Shown here: piece by piece, positions 1 through 9,790 of the stretch
Position numbering within the stretch: the stretch's first letter is position 1
How the letters are laid out: every line of letters begins with the position of its first letter
Assembly: GCA_035048495.1 (NCBI GenBank)
Contig: CM068540.1
Coordinates: forward strand, 7,734,829-7,798,828
DNA length: 64,000 nucleotides
From: Euptelea pleiosperma
Taxonomy: Eukaryota > Streptophyta > Magnoliopsida > Ranunculales > Eupteleaceae
Direction: 5' to 3'
Made by a program: the position numbers and the translations under genes
Notes under the pieces: model-generated
Told to the model about the DNA's origin: nothing
What the model saw: only the letters and a program-made list of their open reading frames with translations
Databases searched by the model: none

Positions 1-610
1 AATTAATTAATAAAAAAATCATAGAAGAGTGTACTTATTTTAATGGAGAATTAATCTAACTCTTGATCAATGCTGAAGGTCCATGACTTTTAATTATTAA
101 AGAGAAATCAATATGAAAAAAACTCTATCCAACATGAACTTAGAGAATTGACTAATTTTTTTTCTCTAACTTTTCTCTCTTGAAAAAGAACGTTTTCTCC
201 TTTTAGAGAGGCTCTCAACGATTTTTGGAATCCTAAAAGCCTTATGCCTTTACTCTTATTTATAGGTTTTTAAAACCCTTGACTTTATTACATATCCGAT
301 GTGGGACTAACATTCTTAACAATTAATTAATAGTAATTTCCGTCACTTTAAAAGTGATAAATTTATCAACCTATTAAAAGTTTTATTTCAGAATAATTAT
401 GAGTCAAAAATAGGGTTAAGACCTATAGGTATCAACTAAGCTTTAATTAGACTCATTTGCAGGTCCAAAAAGTCTATAAATTTGCCCTAAATGCCCAATT
501 CAATAATTATAATTCAACAAACATACAAGTAAACATTAATACCCAATATAAATAAATAAATGATCATAATATTTTTTTTAAATACACTGAAAAATATTCA
601 GGGTGTTACA
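1..610 (-). mobile_element. Partial LTR of an LTR retrotransposon
   Basis: Read on the minus strand, this block begins at 610 with TGTAACACCC, a common start of plant Ty3-type LTRs, and runs off the left edge of the window. It contains a TATA box and a snRNA-like upstream element (257-308) followed by an AT-rich, leader-like stretch. The LTR begins inside a copy of the short Helitron-like repeat, so it appears inserted there. The other LTR end, the target duplication and any internal region lie outside the window. The LTR assignment rests on the terminus and promoter layout only. Confidence 0.45.
257..308 (-). promoter_or_regulatory. snRNA-type upstream element plus TATA box
   Basis: On the minus strand AGTCCCACATCG (297-308) matches the plant snRNA upstream sequence element RTCCCACATCG. 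It is followed 32 bases later by TATAAATA (257-264). That spacing is close to the 33-34 bp of Pol II-type plant snRNA promoters. The sequence downstream does not start like U1, U2, U4 or U5, so this is probably the promoter of the surrounding LTR rather than an snRNA gene. Confidence 0.4.
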
Positions 611-690
611 ATCTCAGCCACTCACCCAATTTTGACAAATGTTTTGTCGGGGGAGTGCTGTGGGCACGGGCCACCCACTAGTATATACAA
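611..690 (-). mobile_element. Helitron-like 3' terminal fragment
   Basis: Minus-strand reading ends with a short GC-rich hairpin (GCCGTGGGCACGGGC-like) then CCACCCACTAG followed by T. A subterminal hairpin, CTAG end and flanking T are the classical Helitron 3' terminus. The body is cut by the LTR that ends at 610. Confidence 0.4.
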
Positions 691-984
691 AAGAGACAAT
701 AAAAAAGATTAATTAAGCCCAAAATATAGAGAAAATTACTTGAAGGACCGTAACTTTGCAATTACGGCCCGGCACCCCGATATACACTATTTTGAGCCCA
801 TTTGTTCCATCTTTACCCTTATAGCATCTACGATTGCAGGAATAGCTTTAGTATACGAACCATCATTTCAGCTTCTGTGAAGGCAAGAGTAGATTTAGTG
901 TAGTTTCAGTTGCTCCAGACCTTATCAAGCTCTAATGGAGTCAAAAAAATATAAAAAAATACATTGTTTTCTGTTTTGGATTCG
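691..984. other. Non-coding, no recognised feature
   Basis: AT-rich sequence with a short GC patch around 765-785. No gene, RNA or clear repeat was recognised. Confidence 0.4.
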
Positions 985-1318
985 TTGAGGGAGAAGACGA
1001 AACCACCACCAAGACGATCTATGTTGCAATAGAGTTTAAGAAAAAAAACAAAGCAAACAAAGAAAAGAAGATCTCTCATTCTTTCTAGCTTCTTCTCCTT
1101 CTCTAGTCTCTCCGTCTCCTTCTCTAGCGCTTGGGGTCCCTTCTAGTGGCCCTATCGTTGAAGATGAAGACGAAGCGACCACAAAGGAAATCTCTGCTGC
1201 AATGGAGGTTTAGGAAAAAAAAAAAGCAAAAAAGGGAAGGAGATATCTCATTCTATCTAGTTTCCTCTCCATCTCCAATCTCCTCCATCTCCTTTTCCAG
1301 CGCTTGGGGTCCTATAAG
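985..1318 (+). repeat. Tandem duplication, about 165-bp unit
   Basis: Two diverged head-to-tail copies (about 985-1146 and 1157-1318) share a purine-rich half, then CATTCT..TCTAG, then a pyrimidine-rich half ending CGCTTGGGGTCC. Open frames over it are low-complexity and are not conserved between the copies, so the block is non-coding. Confidence 0.6.
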
Positions 1319-1585
1319 AGGGGAGACAACTTCCCTGTTTTGTTATATAGACAAGTGCGTGCCCCGTGCCATCGGCACTCCTCGACAAAGAATTTGCCAA
1401 AATCAGGTGAGTGGCGGAGATCCACCGTCCATTTGAGGGAAGATTAGATCTCGGCATTTCTTTGTTGATGCTTATAAGCGGAGGTATAAGGAGGGAGACA
1501 ACCAATGTGTTTTGTTATATAGAATAATAAATGGCCCATGCCCACAGCACTCTCCGACAAAAGCGTTTGCAAAAATTGGGTGCCT
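1319..1585 (-). mobile_element. Tandem mini-Helitron-like units
   Basis: Unit pattern on the plus strand: GGCCCGTGCC..CGGCACTC, CGACAAAG..TTTGCC, GAGTGGC..GAGATCCACCG, GATAAGATCTCGGC, GGGAGACAAC, TGTTTTGTTATATAG. One near-complete unit spans about 1344-1525. A second starts directly after it at 1526 and is cut near 1585 by another repeat. Read on the minus strand, the 5' end is TCTATATAAC and the 3' end should be CTAG; here the latter is mutated to CTTG. Confidence 0.45.
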
Positions 1586-1710
1586 TCGGCACTCAAACGG
1601 TATAACGGACTGGGGCTTTACCGTTTTTTCCATTATAACGGCTGTTATAACGGATTGTAACGCAAAGAGGGAGAAATGGGAAAATAACATAAATAACCAA
1701 AAATAATGGT
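1586..1710. repeat. CCGTTATAACGG-type foldback repeat
   Basis: Short inverted arrangement of GGTATAACGG, CCGTTTT, GGCTGTTATAACGG and TTGTAACG. It belongs to the same family as the repeats near 19140, 21378, 21829 and 45838. Confidence 0.45.
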
Positions 1711-1884
1711 GTTGAATTAAATTTTGAATAAATTGAGGTCAAATGAGGCGAATTGAGTGGCTGAAATCTAACCGTCCACATTAAATCGATGGATTTGATC
1801 TCAACCACTCTTTATCTAACCGTCCACATTAGATAGATGGATAAGATAAGAGAATACAACTGAGTTGTCTTGATACATGCGTGG

Positions 1885-2015
1885 GTGGCTCGTGCCCGAG
1901 GCACTTTCTGACAAAGTGTTTGTCAAAATCAGGTGGGAGTTAGTCTCAGCCATCGATATGAAGCATAGTGGATCTCAGCCACTCATTATTGAAGCCATAT
2001 AAGATAAGAGGGGTA
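1885..2015 (-). mobile_element. Degenerate mini-Helitron-like unit
   Basis: Same unit order as the 1344-1525 copy: GGCTCGTGCCCGAGGCAC, GACAAAGTGTTTGTC, then CTCAGCCACTC and a GATAAGAGGG tail. Both ends are degraded. Confidence 0.4.
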
Positions 2016-2261
2016 TAATAAAACCATTAAATTTCTGTTAAATTCTATTTTTTTTTTAAATTTTCGAATTTGAAAATTTGAATTTCAGCACCACTTTTTT
2101 CTGTTAAAATCATTAAAATCTATTTTTTTCATTTTTGCCCCTTGCCGTTTCAATCCGTTTTAACGGTAACACCCCTCTCAAGGCATAAAAAGTGGGGCTC
2201 CGGAGCTTGACCCTTGGGCTATATGTAAATCTAACCCATTTCATTCCTTATATGTAGGTAA

Positions 2262-2431
2262 ATAGTAGGTGACCCGTGCCCACGGCACTCATTGACAAAG
2301 CGTTTGTCAAAATTGGGTGTGAGTGGCTGAGATGCAACGTCCATTTGGTGTGATAAGATCTCGGCCATCCTTTATGAAGCCGGATAAGAGGGGAAGACAA
2401 CCGTCCCTGTTTTATTATATAGATTAATGGG
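2262..2431 (-). mobile_element. Mini-Helitron-like unit
   Basis: Near-complete copy of the short repeat, with ACCCGTGCCCACGGCAC at its left and CCTGTTTTATTATATAG at its right. Read on the minus strand it starts TCTATATAATAAAACAGG. It is much shorter than typical Helitrons and has no coding capacity. Confidence 0.45.
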
Positions 2432-2509
2432 CCAGCCCTAATGCCTTGGCCATTATCTATCATCATGATTATTGCTTTTATTTTATCTTCCAAGTATTAT
2501 ATTTTTATT

Positions 2510-2560
2510 AAGAAAACTAGGGGGTGGCATATGCATTGCACGTGAGTAATTATAGGGGCC
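2510..2560 (-). mobile_element. Second Helitron-like 3' end
   Basis: Minus-strand sequence CACGTGCAATGCATATG followed by CCACCCCCTAG and then T resembles a Helitron 3' hairpin plus CTAG/T end. It is a different family from the GGCCCGTGCCC repeats. The matching 5' end was not found. Confidence 0.3.
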
Positions 2561-2604
2561 TAATCAGCGTTGATGACAGACAGCAGTATGAGCCCCGTGG
2601 CACA

Positions 2605-2690
2605 CTCTTAGGGAGACCACTGACCGTATGGATGTTTTTGCCCAACCCTAGTTGGACCTACAGACCAAAAATTAGCCCTAATTTTTTTTC
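2605..2690. repeat. Half copy of foldback MITE family A
   Basis: Contains GACCGTATGGATGTTTTTGCC, then GGACCTACAGACCAAAAAT. This is the left arm shared with copies at 19500, 22855, 44690, 45395, 47045 and 47945. Confidence 0.55.
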
Positions 2691-2709
2691 GTCTGATAGA
2701 TTATAGATA

Positions 2710-4543
2710 GAATTTTCTCTATAGTAAGATGCCTTGCTTAGAAGAGTGATTCTTCTTCGAAGGACTGATTTATTCTTCCAATCGCTGTAACGGAAGCAAT
2801 CATCAATGTCCCATCGCCGTTGTTATTCCCACCATGGTGATCATCATCTAGTCCCTGTCACACGCCATAGTCGTCGAGTAGCGGTTGAGTTTTCTCCATG
2901 ACCGCGAACCACCCAACGGTATATTTGCGCACATCATCGCTTGCTGCTACCAATTATCGCTGCCCAACATGCTTTCATCCCTATTATGCAAGCCTAACTC
3001 CTCAGGTAATACCAAATAGGAATGGACCCATTAGCCCAAACCCAAGTAAGGCCCAACCGACCCAAACCTCTTGGAATCCAACCTTTTGACCTCCCATTCA
3101 GGTCCATCACTACACCCATTATATAGTGAGCCCAAGTCCAAAGCCCAACTCTTTAGGTAATTCATAAGTCAACCTAGTCTATGTAATCATTTAGTCCACT
3201 GACCCATTGACCAGTCTCATTTGACCAACCCATTTGACTATTGACCCGACCAGTTGACCTGGTCAACACATTTAGTGATACTTTGCTTGGAAGAGTACTG
3301 ATTCTTCCCTAAAGGAGTGATTCACAATTTCACCATTACCATTGTTTGGTAGAATATTGGGTTCCTTGTTCTGCATCACTATCTAGTGGCTTGAACCTAA
3401 GGATGATGTTCTTCCAAAAAAAAAAAAAATTTACTCATTTGCATTATGGCTTTCTACACGAATGAAAAATCCTCAAAATTTAGAGACTATTAGTAGAAAA
3501 GAAGTTGAGAAAACCACTAACAAGAAGGGACATGTGACCAATGCAGGTCATGTTTCAAAGTCTTGGCCGATCCCAGTCTGGATTGGTCGATCCGGATCGG
3601 GATGATTAGAGACCACAGATCTGATCCAAACCAGGCTCTGTCTCGCCCCAAGATCACTGTTGTACAAAGGAGTCTCACTTTGTCTATGGCGAGATGGGCC
3701 GATCCTGTTCTGGATCTGACTGAGCCGGATCGGGATCGGAGCCCACCGATCCAGCCTCCAACCCCGATACTTTCATGCATGATGCAAGTGGATTGGCAAA
3801 GGAGGAAAACAAGCATTTGAATTTTCCATCCCCGTGTTATACAAACTTACTAGTAATATAAATCGCCAACATACAGGTTTAGAATGGTCACCGAGTTGTG
3901 AGTGTCTAGTCTGGCATGAGGTCCAACACTTGAGCCCGACTTAGGTGTTTTTCCAACCATCATTAATAATTCTCTCAAAAGGGTATTTTTAATTAAGTGA
4001 AACATAAATTTCTTGCACAAATGGGCAATCCAAACAGGCCTTAACCCAATGTACAGAAAGAGTATGCCACATGGCTTATTTTTACGCAACCCAAAATGCC
4101 TCAACGAAAGCGACCCTCAGCTAAATTTTTCTCGGATTGAGTGGACGGTGTGCCTACTACTGGATTGGTTCTGGATCGAACTTGATCCAATGAGTACTTG
4201 TTCTATTGGTGTAGGTATGCAAAAACATGCCAAGTAGTTCACTGGATGGGGAAATGGCGGGTGAGGTGATTGGAGCAGGCTTGCAAGCCCAAATGTGATC
4301 TCCTAACATATTCGTACAAGTCTTGATATACTTAAAGAAGGTTTCAGAAGCATTAAATTTAGAAAGTATTCACAGGCAATTACCAAGGCGTTCCCGTTCC
4401 CCATTAGTATATATAACTTCAATGGGCCCGACTTCCTATAAAATCCATAGACAAATGGATCAAACAACAGAACATTGGGTACGTAACTTATAGGAACCAC
4501 AACAACAATAGAACTCACCTCAAGCAAAGTATATTGATTGTGC
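2710..4543. other. Degraded repeat sequence, no gene
   Basis: Contains pieces of a copia-type LTR: GAAGAGTGATTCTTCTTCGAAGG near 2740 and a similar phrase near 3290, both also seen in the solo LTR at 37775-38224. GATCGGGATCGG-rich arms lie at 3560-3740. Open frames here are short and unlike any family I recognise. Confidence 0.35.
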
Positions 4544-4559
4544 AAACACTACACCAAAT

Positions 4560-4830
4560 TTGCCAATTTGAAAAGACAGTTTTTAAGGCTTGCTACGGTT
4601 TTTAACCGTTACACATTTGACACGGCTTGAAACCGTTTCAAAATGTTGAGATGGCTAAGAGCCGTTTCAAAACAAATATTAGTGTAGCATATGTTGTTCT
4701 CATTTTACAACAATTGTTGTAACGTTTACAACGGTTTTGACCGTTGACAAACTAGTGTCAGAACCATTGTAAATATTGTGAAACGGTTAGGACACATTTT
4801 AAAACGGTTTTAAACCGTTTGTAATTGAAA
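4560..4830. repeat. CACTA left subterminal repeats
   Basis: Many direct and inverted copies of AACCGTTT, AAACGGTT and close variants occur within about 270 bp of the left end. In En/Spm-type elements such arrays bind the TnpA-type protein; that role is inferred here. Confidence 0.8.
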
Positions 4831-5173
4831 TTAGAGGCAAAAAAAATTTACCGCACACTTCTTACCACAAACACAGAACCCCATAATATAACCCCCAATC
4901 GTCTCAAAGGGTGGTTTATTTCTCCCTTTCGATATTTTCCCCTCTCAAACCCTCTCTCCCTCTCAATGCTCTCTCCCTCAGTGATTCGTTGGATCACCAT
5001 CGTAGGCATCGCTATTCTCGTCGGATCACCATCATAGCCCTTTCTCCCTCTCAGTGATCTACCTCATTGTCGCCCTTGTTCGTCTGCATAGAGTCGCAAT
5101 CATCATCATGATCACCGCTGCCCTCACTCATCGGATCGACGTTGCCCTCTCTCATCAACTCACTATTGCCTCT
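4830..5173 (+). other. Probable 5' leader exon of the CACTA gene
   Basis: Pyrimidine-rich leader-like sequence (CCCTCTCTCCCTCTC, around 4920-4980) ends at a good splice donor, TCT|GTAAGTAT, with GT at 5174. No convincing coding frame. Inferred to be a non-coding first exon of the transposon transcript. Confidence 0.35.
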
Positions 5174-5199
5174 GTAAGTATCTCTCCATCTCTCTTATA

Positions 5200-5360
5200 A
5201 TGTTTAGGGTTTTCAGGTTTACGAGTTATCATGTTTTAGGGTTTTATGGTTTTGGGGTTTATGATTTACCATGTCAGTTTAGATTTATCATGTTTTAGGG
5301 TTTTGGGGTTTATGATTTACCATGTTTTAGGGTTTATGTTTATGAGTTACCATGTCGGAT
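5200..5360 (+). repeat. TTTAGGGTTTT-type short tandem repeats
   Basis: About five imperfect units of the pattern ATGTTTTAGGGTTTTGGGG then TTTATGATTTACC. Individual units resemble plant telomere repeats, but the array is irregular and lies in the CACTA leader intron. Confidence 0.55.
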
Positions 5361-6913
5361 CTAGTTATTTTGGATGCTGGTTCATGGTTTCTACACATGC
5401 AGCTTAAATTATATTGTTAGTTCTTTGTCGGTTTCTTTGTTACTGAATTGGGTTGAACCAATTGACTATTTTTCAATGGATTTTATTGATGCATGTTGTT
5501 GCAATTTGGTCGGGATGTCTTATGATTTATGGTTCTGTTTTGTTAGTTTTGATTCTATTATGGAGTTTAATTGATGAATATGGTGATTTGTTGCTTTGTT
5601 TTACTTGAAATGTATATGGGTACAATTTTTGTTATTCCGATGATGCTTCATGATTTTGTTCAATAGAGTATCTCAAAGGGTGACCACTCAACTTCAATCC
5701 TAATTATCTGGGGCAATATTAAGGGTGTAAGCCATACCCATCTTAAGATTGTTTAACAAGGAGCCAATAAGTTATCACTTTTGAGACAAAGAATAAATGA
5801 TGCGTGGCGCTTCTTGCACCATAGATGTTGAATTTGTGCCTGGCACCTCTGTTACCTCAGCTGCCACAGCTCACAGGTGCTAGCGGCACTCCAGAATTTC
5901 CCCTTCAGTCTGATCAGTGATTCAGTATGTGTTGGTCACATAGATAGTAGCACTCCAGAAGTTTGTATCCACTTAGCCACTCAGCTCTCGTTCTTTGGGA
6001 TATTTCCTACCCATCAATCTTAACTTACACCTCGTCCCTTTGTGGACCCTTATTGAAGTTACACTGTGTATACTCTGCATAGGTCCATCTTAGTTTAAAA
6101 CCCTTCATTTCCAAGGCATCCTTCCATAGCTTTATATTTGCATTTACTCCTTTTATTCTAATCAATTATAAAATATGGACACTTGGATTAGTTCCTATTC
6201 CAAATTATGCTGAACCATGTCTAGATAAAGCATAATGTTAGTCAATAGTGCTCTTGAATTTCCGCACATTTGTTATACATTGTTAGGAACACAATGTATA
6301 ACAAGAGCTCAATCATTTGAGTCAATTATGAATCCCATGAAGTAAAGTTTCAGGCCCAATGAGAATTAAGTATACATCAATAGTATCATCCTTGAATCTA
6401 GAACGTTTTCGGCAGAAATTTGAATGGGAGTACAACATAAAACTAAAAAGGTTTTAAGAAGCTTTCAAACATCGATGAGTAGAAGTTTTTAGTTTGCACC
6501 ATACTAATAAAGTATATAAGAATCTATTATTCACTTGCAATATTTTTTAAACATGCTATTTCCATCATTAGGCAGCATTACTTTGCTTCAAATATAAACT
6601 TTGCTAAATTTTACAACCTATAGGAAGAGCCTTTATATGAAGGCCTCCAAATGGTTTGCCTCACTCAACTTGGTGCAAACATGACTTATTAGCACTCCTT
6701 ATGTTTACTTACTTATGTGGCTAAGTGATGTTATTACTATTTGTTGATTATATTATCATCATCATAGACTATAGTGTTAATGATAGGGATGTTGATGAAA
6801 CGGCTAGCTGATGGACCTACTTTCAAGGCGAAAGCATATGAAAAATACTGTGTCCCCTGAGTCTGCCCATGACAAATTGTATGAACATACAACATCATGC
6901 ATAATACCAATTA

Positions 6914-8553
6914 ATGTGTCCACGTACAGATGTGATGGCATCAGTAAGTGCTCAAAGTTCCCAAACTCCTCCTTCGATTGGTTCAACAAATCAACCGAAG
7001 ATAAAAGTAGAATTTAATGAAAATGGCATCCCAATAGGAGAAAAATCAAACAAGTTGGCTTCAAGGTGGGGGGATCTGGTTCGTTCACAAATCCCTATTA
7101 CTTTTTTCGACTGGCGTGTTGTGCCATCGAGGTACAAAGATGATGTGTGGAGCATACTACAGGTGGTTTACTCTATCATACAATAATTAATTGACATTTT
7201 GCTTAAGCATATAATCAATTACTACGATTGAGTTTCAATATTTGATTGGCACATAGAATGAATACAAAATTCCTCCGACATTTAAGGACAATTGTATGGA
7301 AAGCATGTGCGAGGTCTTTCGTAGATATAAAGCCAAGCTGAGGAAGGAGTACTATGATACCAAAGTCGGTCAATATGATAGACTGAAGAATTGTCCTCCA
7401 AGTGTTAGGCCGGAAGACTGGGTTGAATTTGTTACTCTTAACACTTCACCCAAAATGGTTGAACGTAGAGGTAAAAATGCCAATAATATGAAGAGTCTTA
7501 CAGTCTATCATATGACTGGTAGACATGGGAGTGCAAGAACGGAGCATGACATGGTAACTACTGCTAGTTCATTAAGATCATTTCTTCTTTTTTAGTGCCC
7601 CACTGAATTTTTTTTCATAATTTCAGACAAAAACTATATCCGAGGGTGACAAACCCATCACAAGGACCGATGTATGGATCAAAGCTCATACTAGAAAAGA
7701 CGGTTCAACTTCCGACAGTGTCACTCCGCATATGGTGGGTTCATAGTCAAACATCATTTTATCGAATTCAAAATATATTTTTAAACAAGCATAATGATGT
7801 AGGACAAAATTAGAAAAATTTTGGAAACCTGAAGTGAATGTAGTTCATCTTCTTTCGAGGACATCTTGACTGATCCAGTGTCTCAAGTGTTTGGAAAGGA
7901 TACAAGAGGTTATATCCGTGGTGTTGGAACCACTATTTCTATGACACAAATCAAGTCGTCTATTTCAGTCCGTGCAAAATTAATGGAGCAGCAAATGCAA
8001 AACGAATCACAATCAGAAGGCATGTTAGAGCTCAAGTCTAAGATGGAGAACATGGAAAGTACACTTAAAGCGCTTTTGGTACGTGCTACGAACCATTAGC
8101 TAGGTTGCAATGATGTATCAATAAACCCCAGCAAAGCGTTGGAATCTCTAAATGATTCAATGTTGTCATTAATCTGTACTGTAGGATTGCGTACGGACTA
8201 CAAGACTGACCCCTGCATTGCCGCAGCCTAAACCTACTCCTACAACAGAACATGTTGTTGACTTGTCTGTAGAGACGACTCCAGCCGGTCCATCATCTGG
8301 TAAGAAAATCAATTGTGAACTACTAGATTGAAAAAGAAATGTCGTAGGAGTAGCAACGGCTTACGAGGGGTACGGGACAACTGTTGTACATGGCAAACCC
8401 CTCCCCGAAGGCATGGTCAGGGTTGAGGTTCACAAGATTCTACTGCCAGATACACCTTTGAGTGTAGACCACATGGATGCGACCACACTCAGCGAAGTAG
8501 GACAAGGTGGTTTTACTGCATGGCATTTGGCTTTTCTTAGGCCTACGAATTAA
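6914..8553 (+). pseudogene. CACTA TnpA-like gene (Transposase_24), one in-frame stop
   Basis: Six coding exons join in phase with GT-AG borders: 6914-7162, 7257-7553, 7627-7734, 7803-8078, 8185-8299, 8348-8553 (TAA). The reading frame spans about 416 codons. Exons 1-4 match the plant Ptta/En/Spm Transposase_24 family: WGDLVRSQIPITFFDW and VPSRYKDDVWSILQ, then RPEDWVEFV, KNANNMKSLTVYHMTGRHGS, AHTRKDGS and QVFGKDTRGYIRGVG, followed by a coiled-coil-like stretch. The last exon (VVHGKPLPEGMVRVEV..TAWHLAFLRP) resembles the C-terminal domain often joined to these proteins. These DNA-binding proteins act on the subterminal repeats. TGA at 7830-7832 interrupts codon 228 if exon 4 starts at 7803. A later acceptor could bypass it, but I see no good one. 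The start Met is the first in frame after a stop at 6902. Confidence 0.8.
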
Positions 8554-8772
8554 GGCCAAGTATATTGTTTGATTATGAATGGGTTGTACTAAATTACAAA
8601 TACTTTAGTTATCTTGCATGCATACTTTAGTTTCTGTATGATCTTTATTCTTAACATTATCGACTTCTTTTTATCACCCTGATTGTATGCTTGAGTTGAA
8701 CTAATATATTTATATGAGTTGAACTACGCATAAAAATATTTGTTTACCTACAGGCTGTGTGAGTTGACCACT

Positions 8773-9165
8773 ATGTCTCCAGATATATGCTGGGGTTGTC
8801 AACAACCCGATCACACATATACCAACTGTCCATCTAAGAAGAGTTGTCCCAAATGCAATGTGGGGCATATATTGTGGAGGATCGTGATGGCTGAGACCCC
8901 TAATAAGGGTTGTCCATTTTGTAAATGCCATAAGAATTGTGATTACTTCAAGTGGACTGATAATGTGGCCAAGTCAGATAGTGGTGCAATAGCATCATCA
9001 TCAGGATCATCATCATCATCTTCGGAGATTGGTCGTCAAAATACATGCACGTCAACTAATGTTGAAGACCTTTCCCGACTATTCCAAGAAACAGCTCGAG
9101 TTGCTTCTAAGGAAGATGTTGAGGTTTCGATGACAGTTATCAATTTTAAAAAGTCAAAGAAATGA
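8773..9165 (+). CDS. CCHC zinc-knuckle / GRF-like zinc finger protein in CACTA
   Basis: From the Met at 8773 the frame encodes about 130 residues. Residues 5-18 form a CCHC knuckle, C-x2-C-x4-H-x4-C (CWGCQQPDHTYTNC). A second zinc site follows: CPKCNVGHI, then NKGCPFCKC and NCDYFKWTDN, the C..C..C/FFKW pattern of GRF-type fingers. A serine run (SSSGSSSSSS) and a basic end, FKKSKK, close the protein. It sits 219 bp after the stop of the TnpA-like gene, in the same orientation. It could be an accessory gene of this CACTA family or a captured host zinc-finger fragment; known plant CCHC plus GRF proteins include the topoisomerase 3-alpha tail. An open frame upstream begins at 8740, but the 8773 Met lies directly before the conserved region. 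Expression is unknown. Confidence 0.6.
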   Translation: MSPDICWGCQQPDHTYTNCPSKKSCPKCNVGHILWRIVMAETPNKGCPFCKCHKNCDYFKWTDNVAKSDSGAIASSSGSSSSSSEIGRQNTCTSTNVEDLSRLFQETARVASKEDVEVSMTVINFKKSKK

Positions 9166-9377
9166 TCATGATATTCTACCCTATTAAGGTTTCTAGTGAT
9201 ATGTAAACTTAAGTAGTGAGACTTTTTATCATACTTAACCTGCTTAGAATGATACGTTATGAGTTCTATCTTTCGCACATCCAATTTATTTATGTTATTG
9301 CTATATATATGTGGAATGGATTGTGTTTATATGAGAATGGTTGCTTTTATAATATATATATATATATGGAATGGTGA

Positions 9378-9790
9378 TGATGGAGAATAAGAAGATGATG
9401 CTCTTGGTGTTTCAAAGACAAAGTGAGTAGTAGTCAGTCGGGGGTACCTACAAACCCCTGGTAAGTCCATAGTTCTTAGAATTCAAACAGACATACATTC
9501 GCTTAAAATGATGTGTTTATTGAAGCTCATATTACTAACTAAAATTTTACATTTGATTGTGAGGCACATACATTGCCTATCGTGTTCATCAATGGGGAAA
9601 AAGAAGCTGACGCTGATCTACTGCCACGCGGTCTTGGTGTTGCAAAGACGAAGCGAGTAGTAGTCAGCCGGGGGTACCTACAAACCCCTGGTAAGTCCAT
9701 AGTTCTTGGAATTTAAACAGGCATTACCTTAAATTTTATTATTTATTGATAACATATTACTAACTAAAAAATTTATATTTAATTGCAAGG
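9378..9790 (+). repeat. Direct duplication, about 230 bp
   Basis: Two copies (about 9390-9560 and 9625-9790) share CTTGGTGTTTCAAAGAC, GAGTAGTAGTCAG, GGGGGTACCTACAAACCCC and TAAGTCCATAGTTCTT. Each contains GGGGGTA..TACAAACCCC, which could fold. The function of this CACTA interior is unknown. Confidence 0.65.

Noticed and set aside
3108..3128. A second CACTA terminus (CACTACACCC)
   Set aside because: No matching inverted end, subterminal repeats or 3-bp duplication.
4825..5037. 70-codon open frame near the CACTA left end
   Set aside because: No family resemblance; it overlaps a leader-like pyrimidine-rich segment ending at a splice donor.
5200..5360. Interstitial telomere array
   Set aside because: TTTAGGG occurs singly within a longer irregular unit, not as consecutive heptamers.
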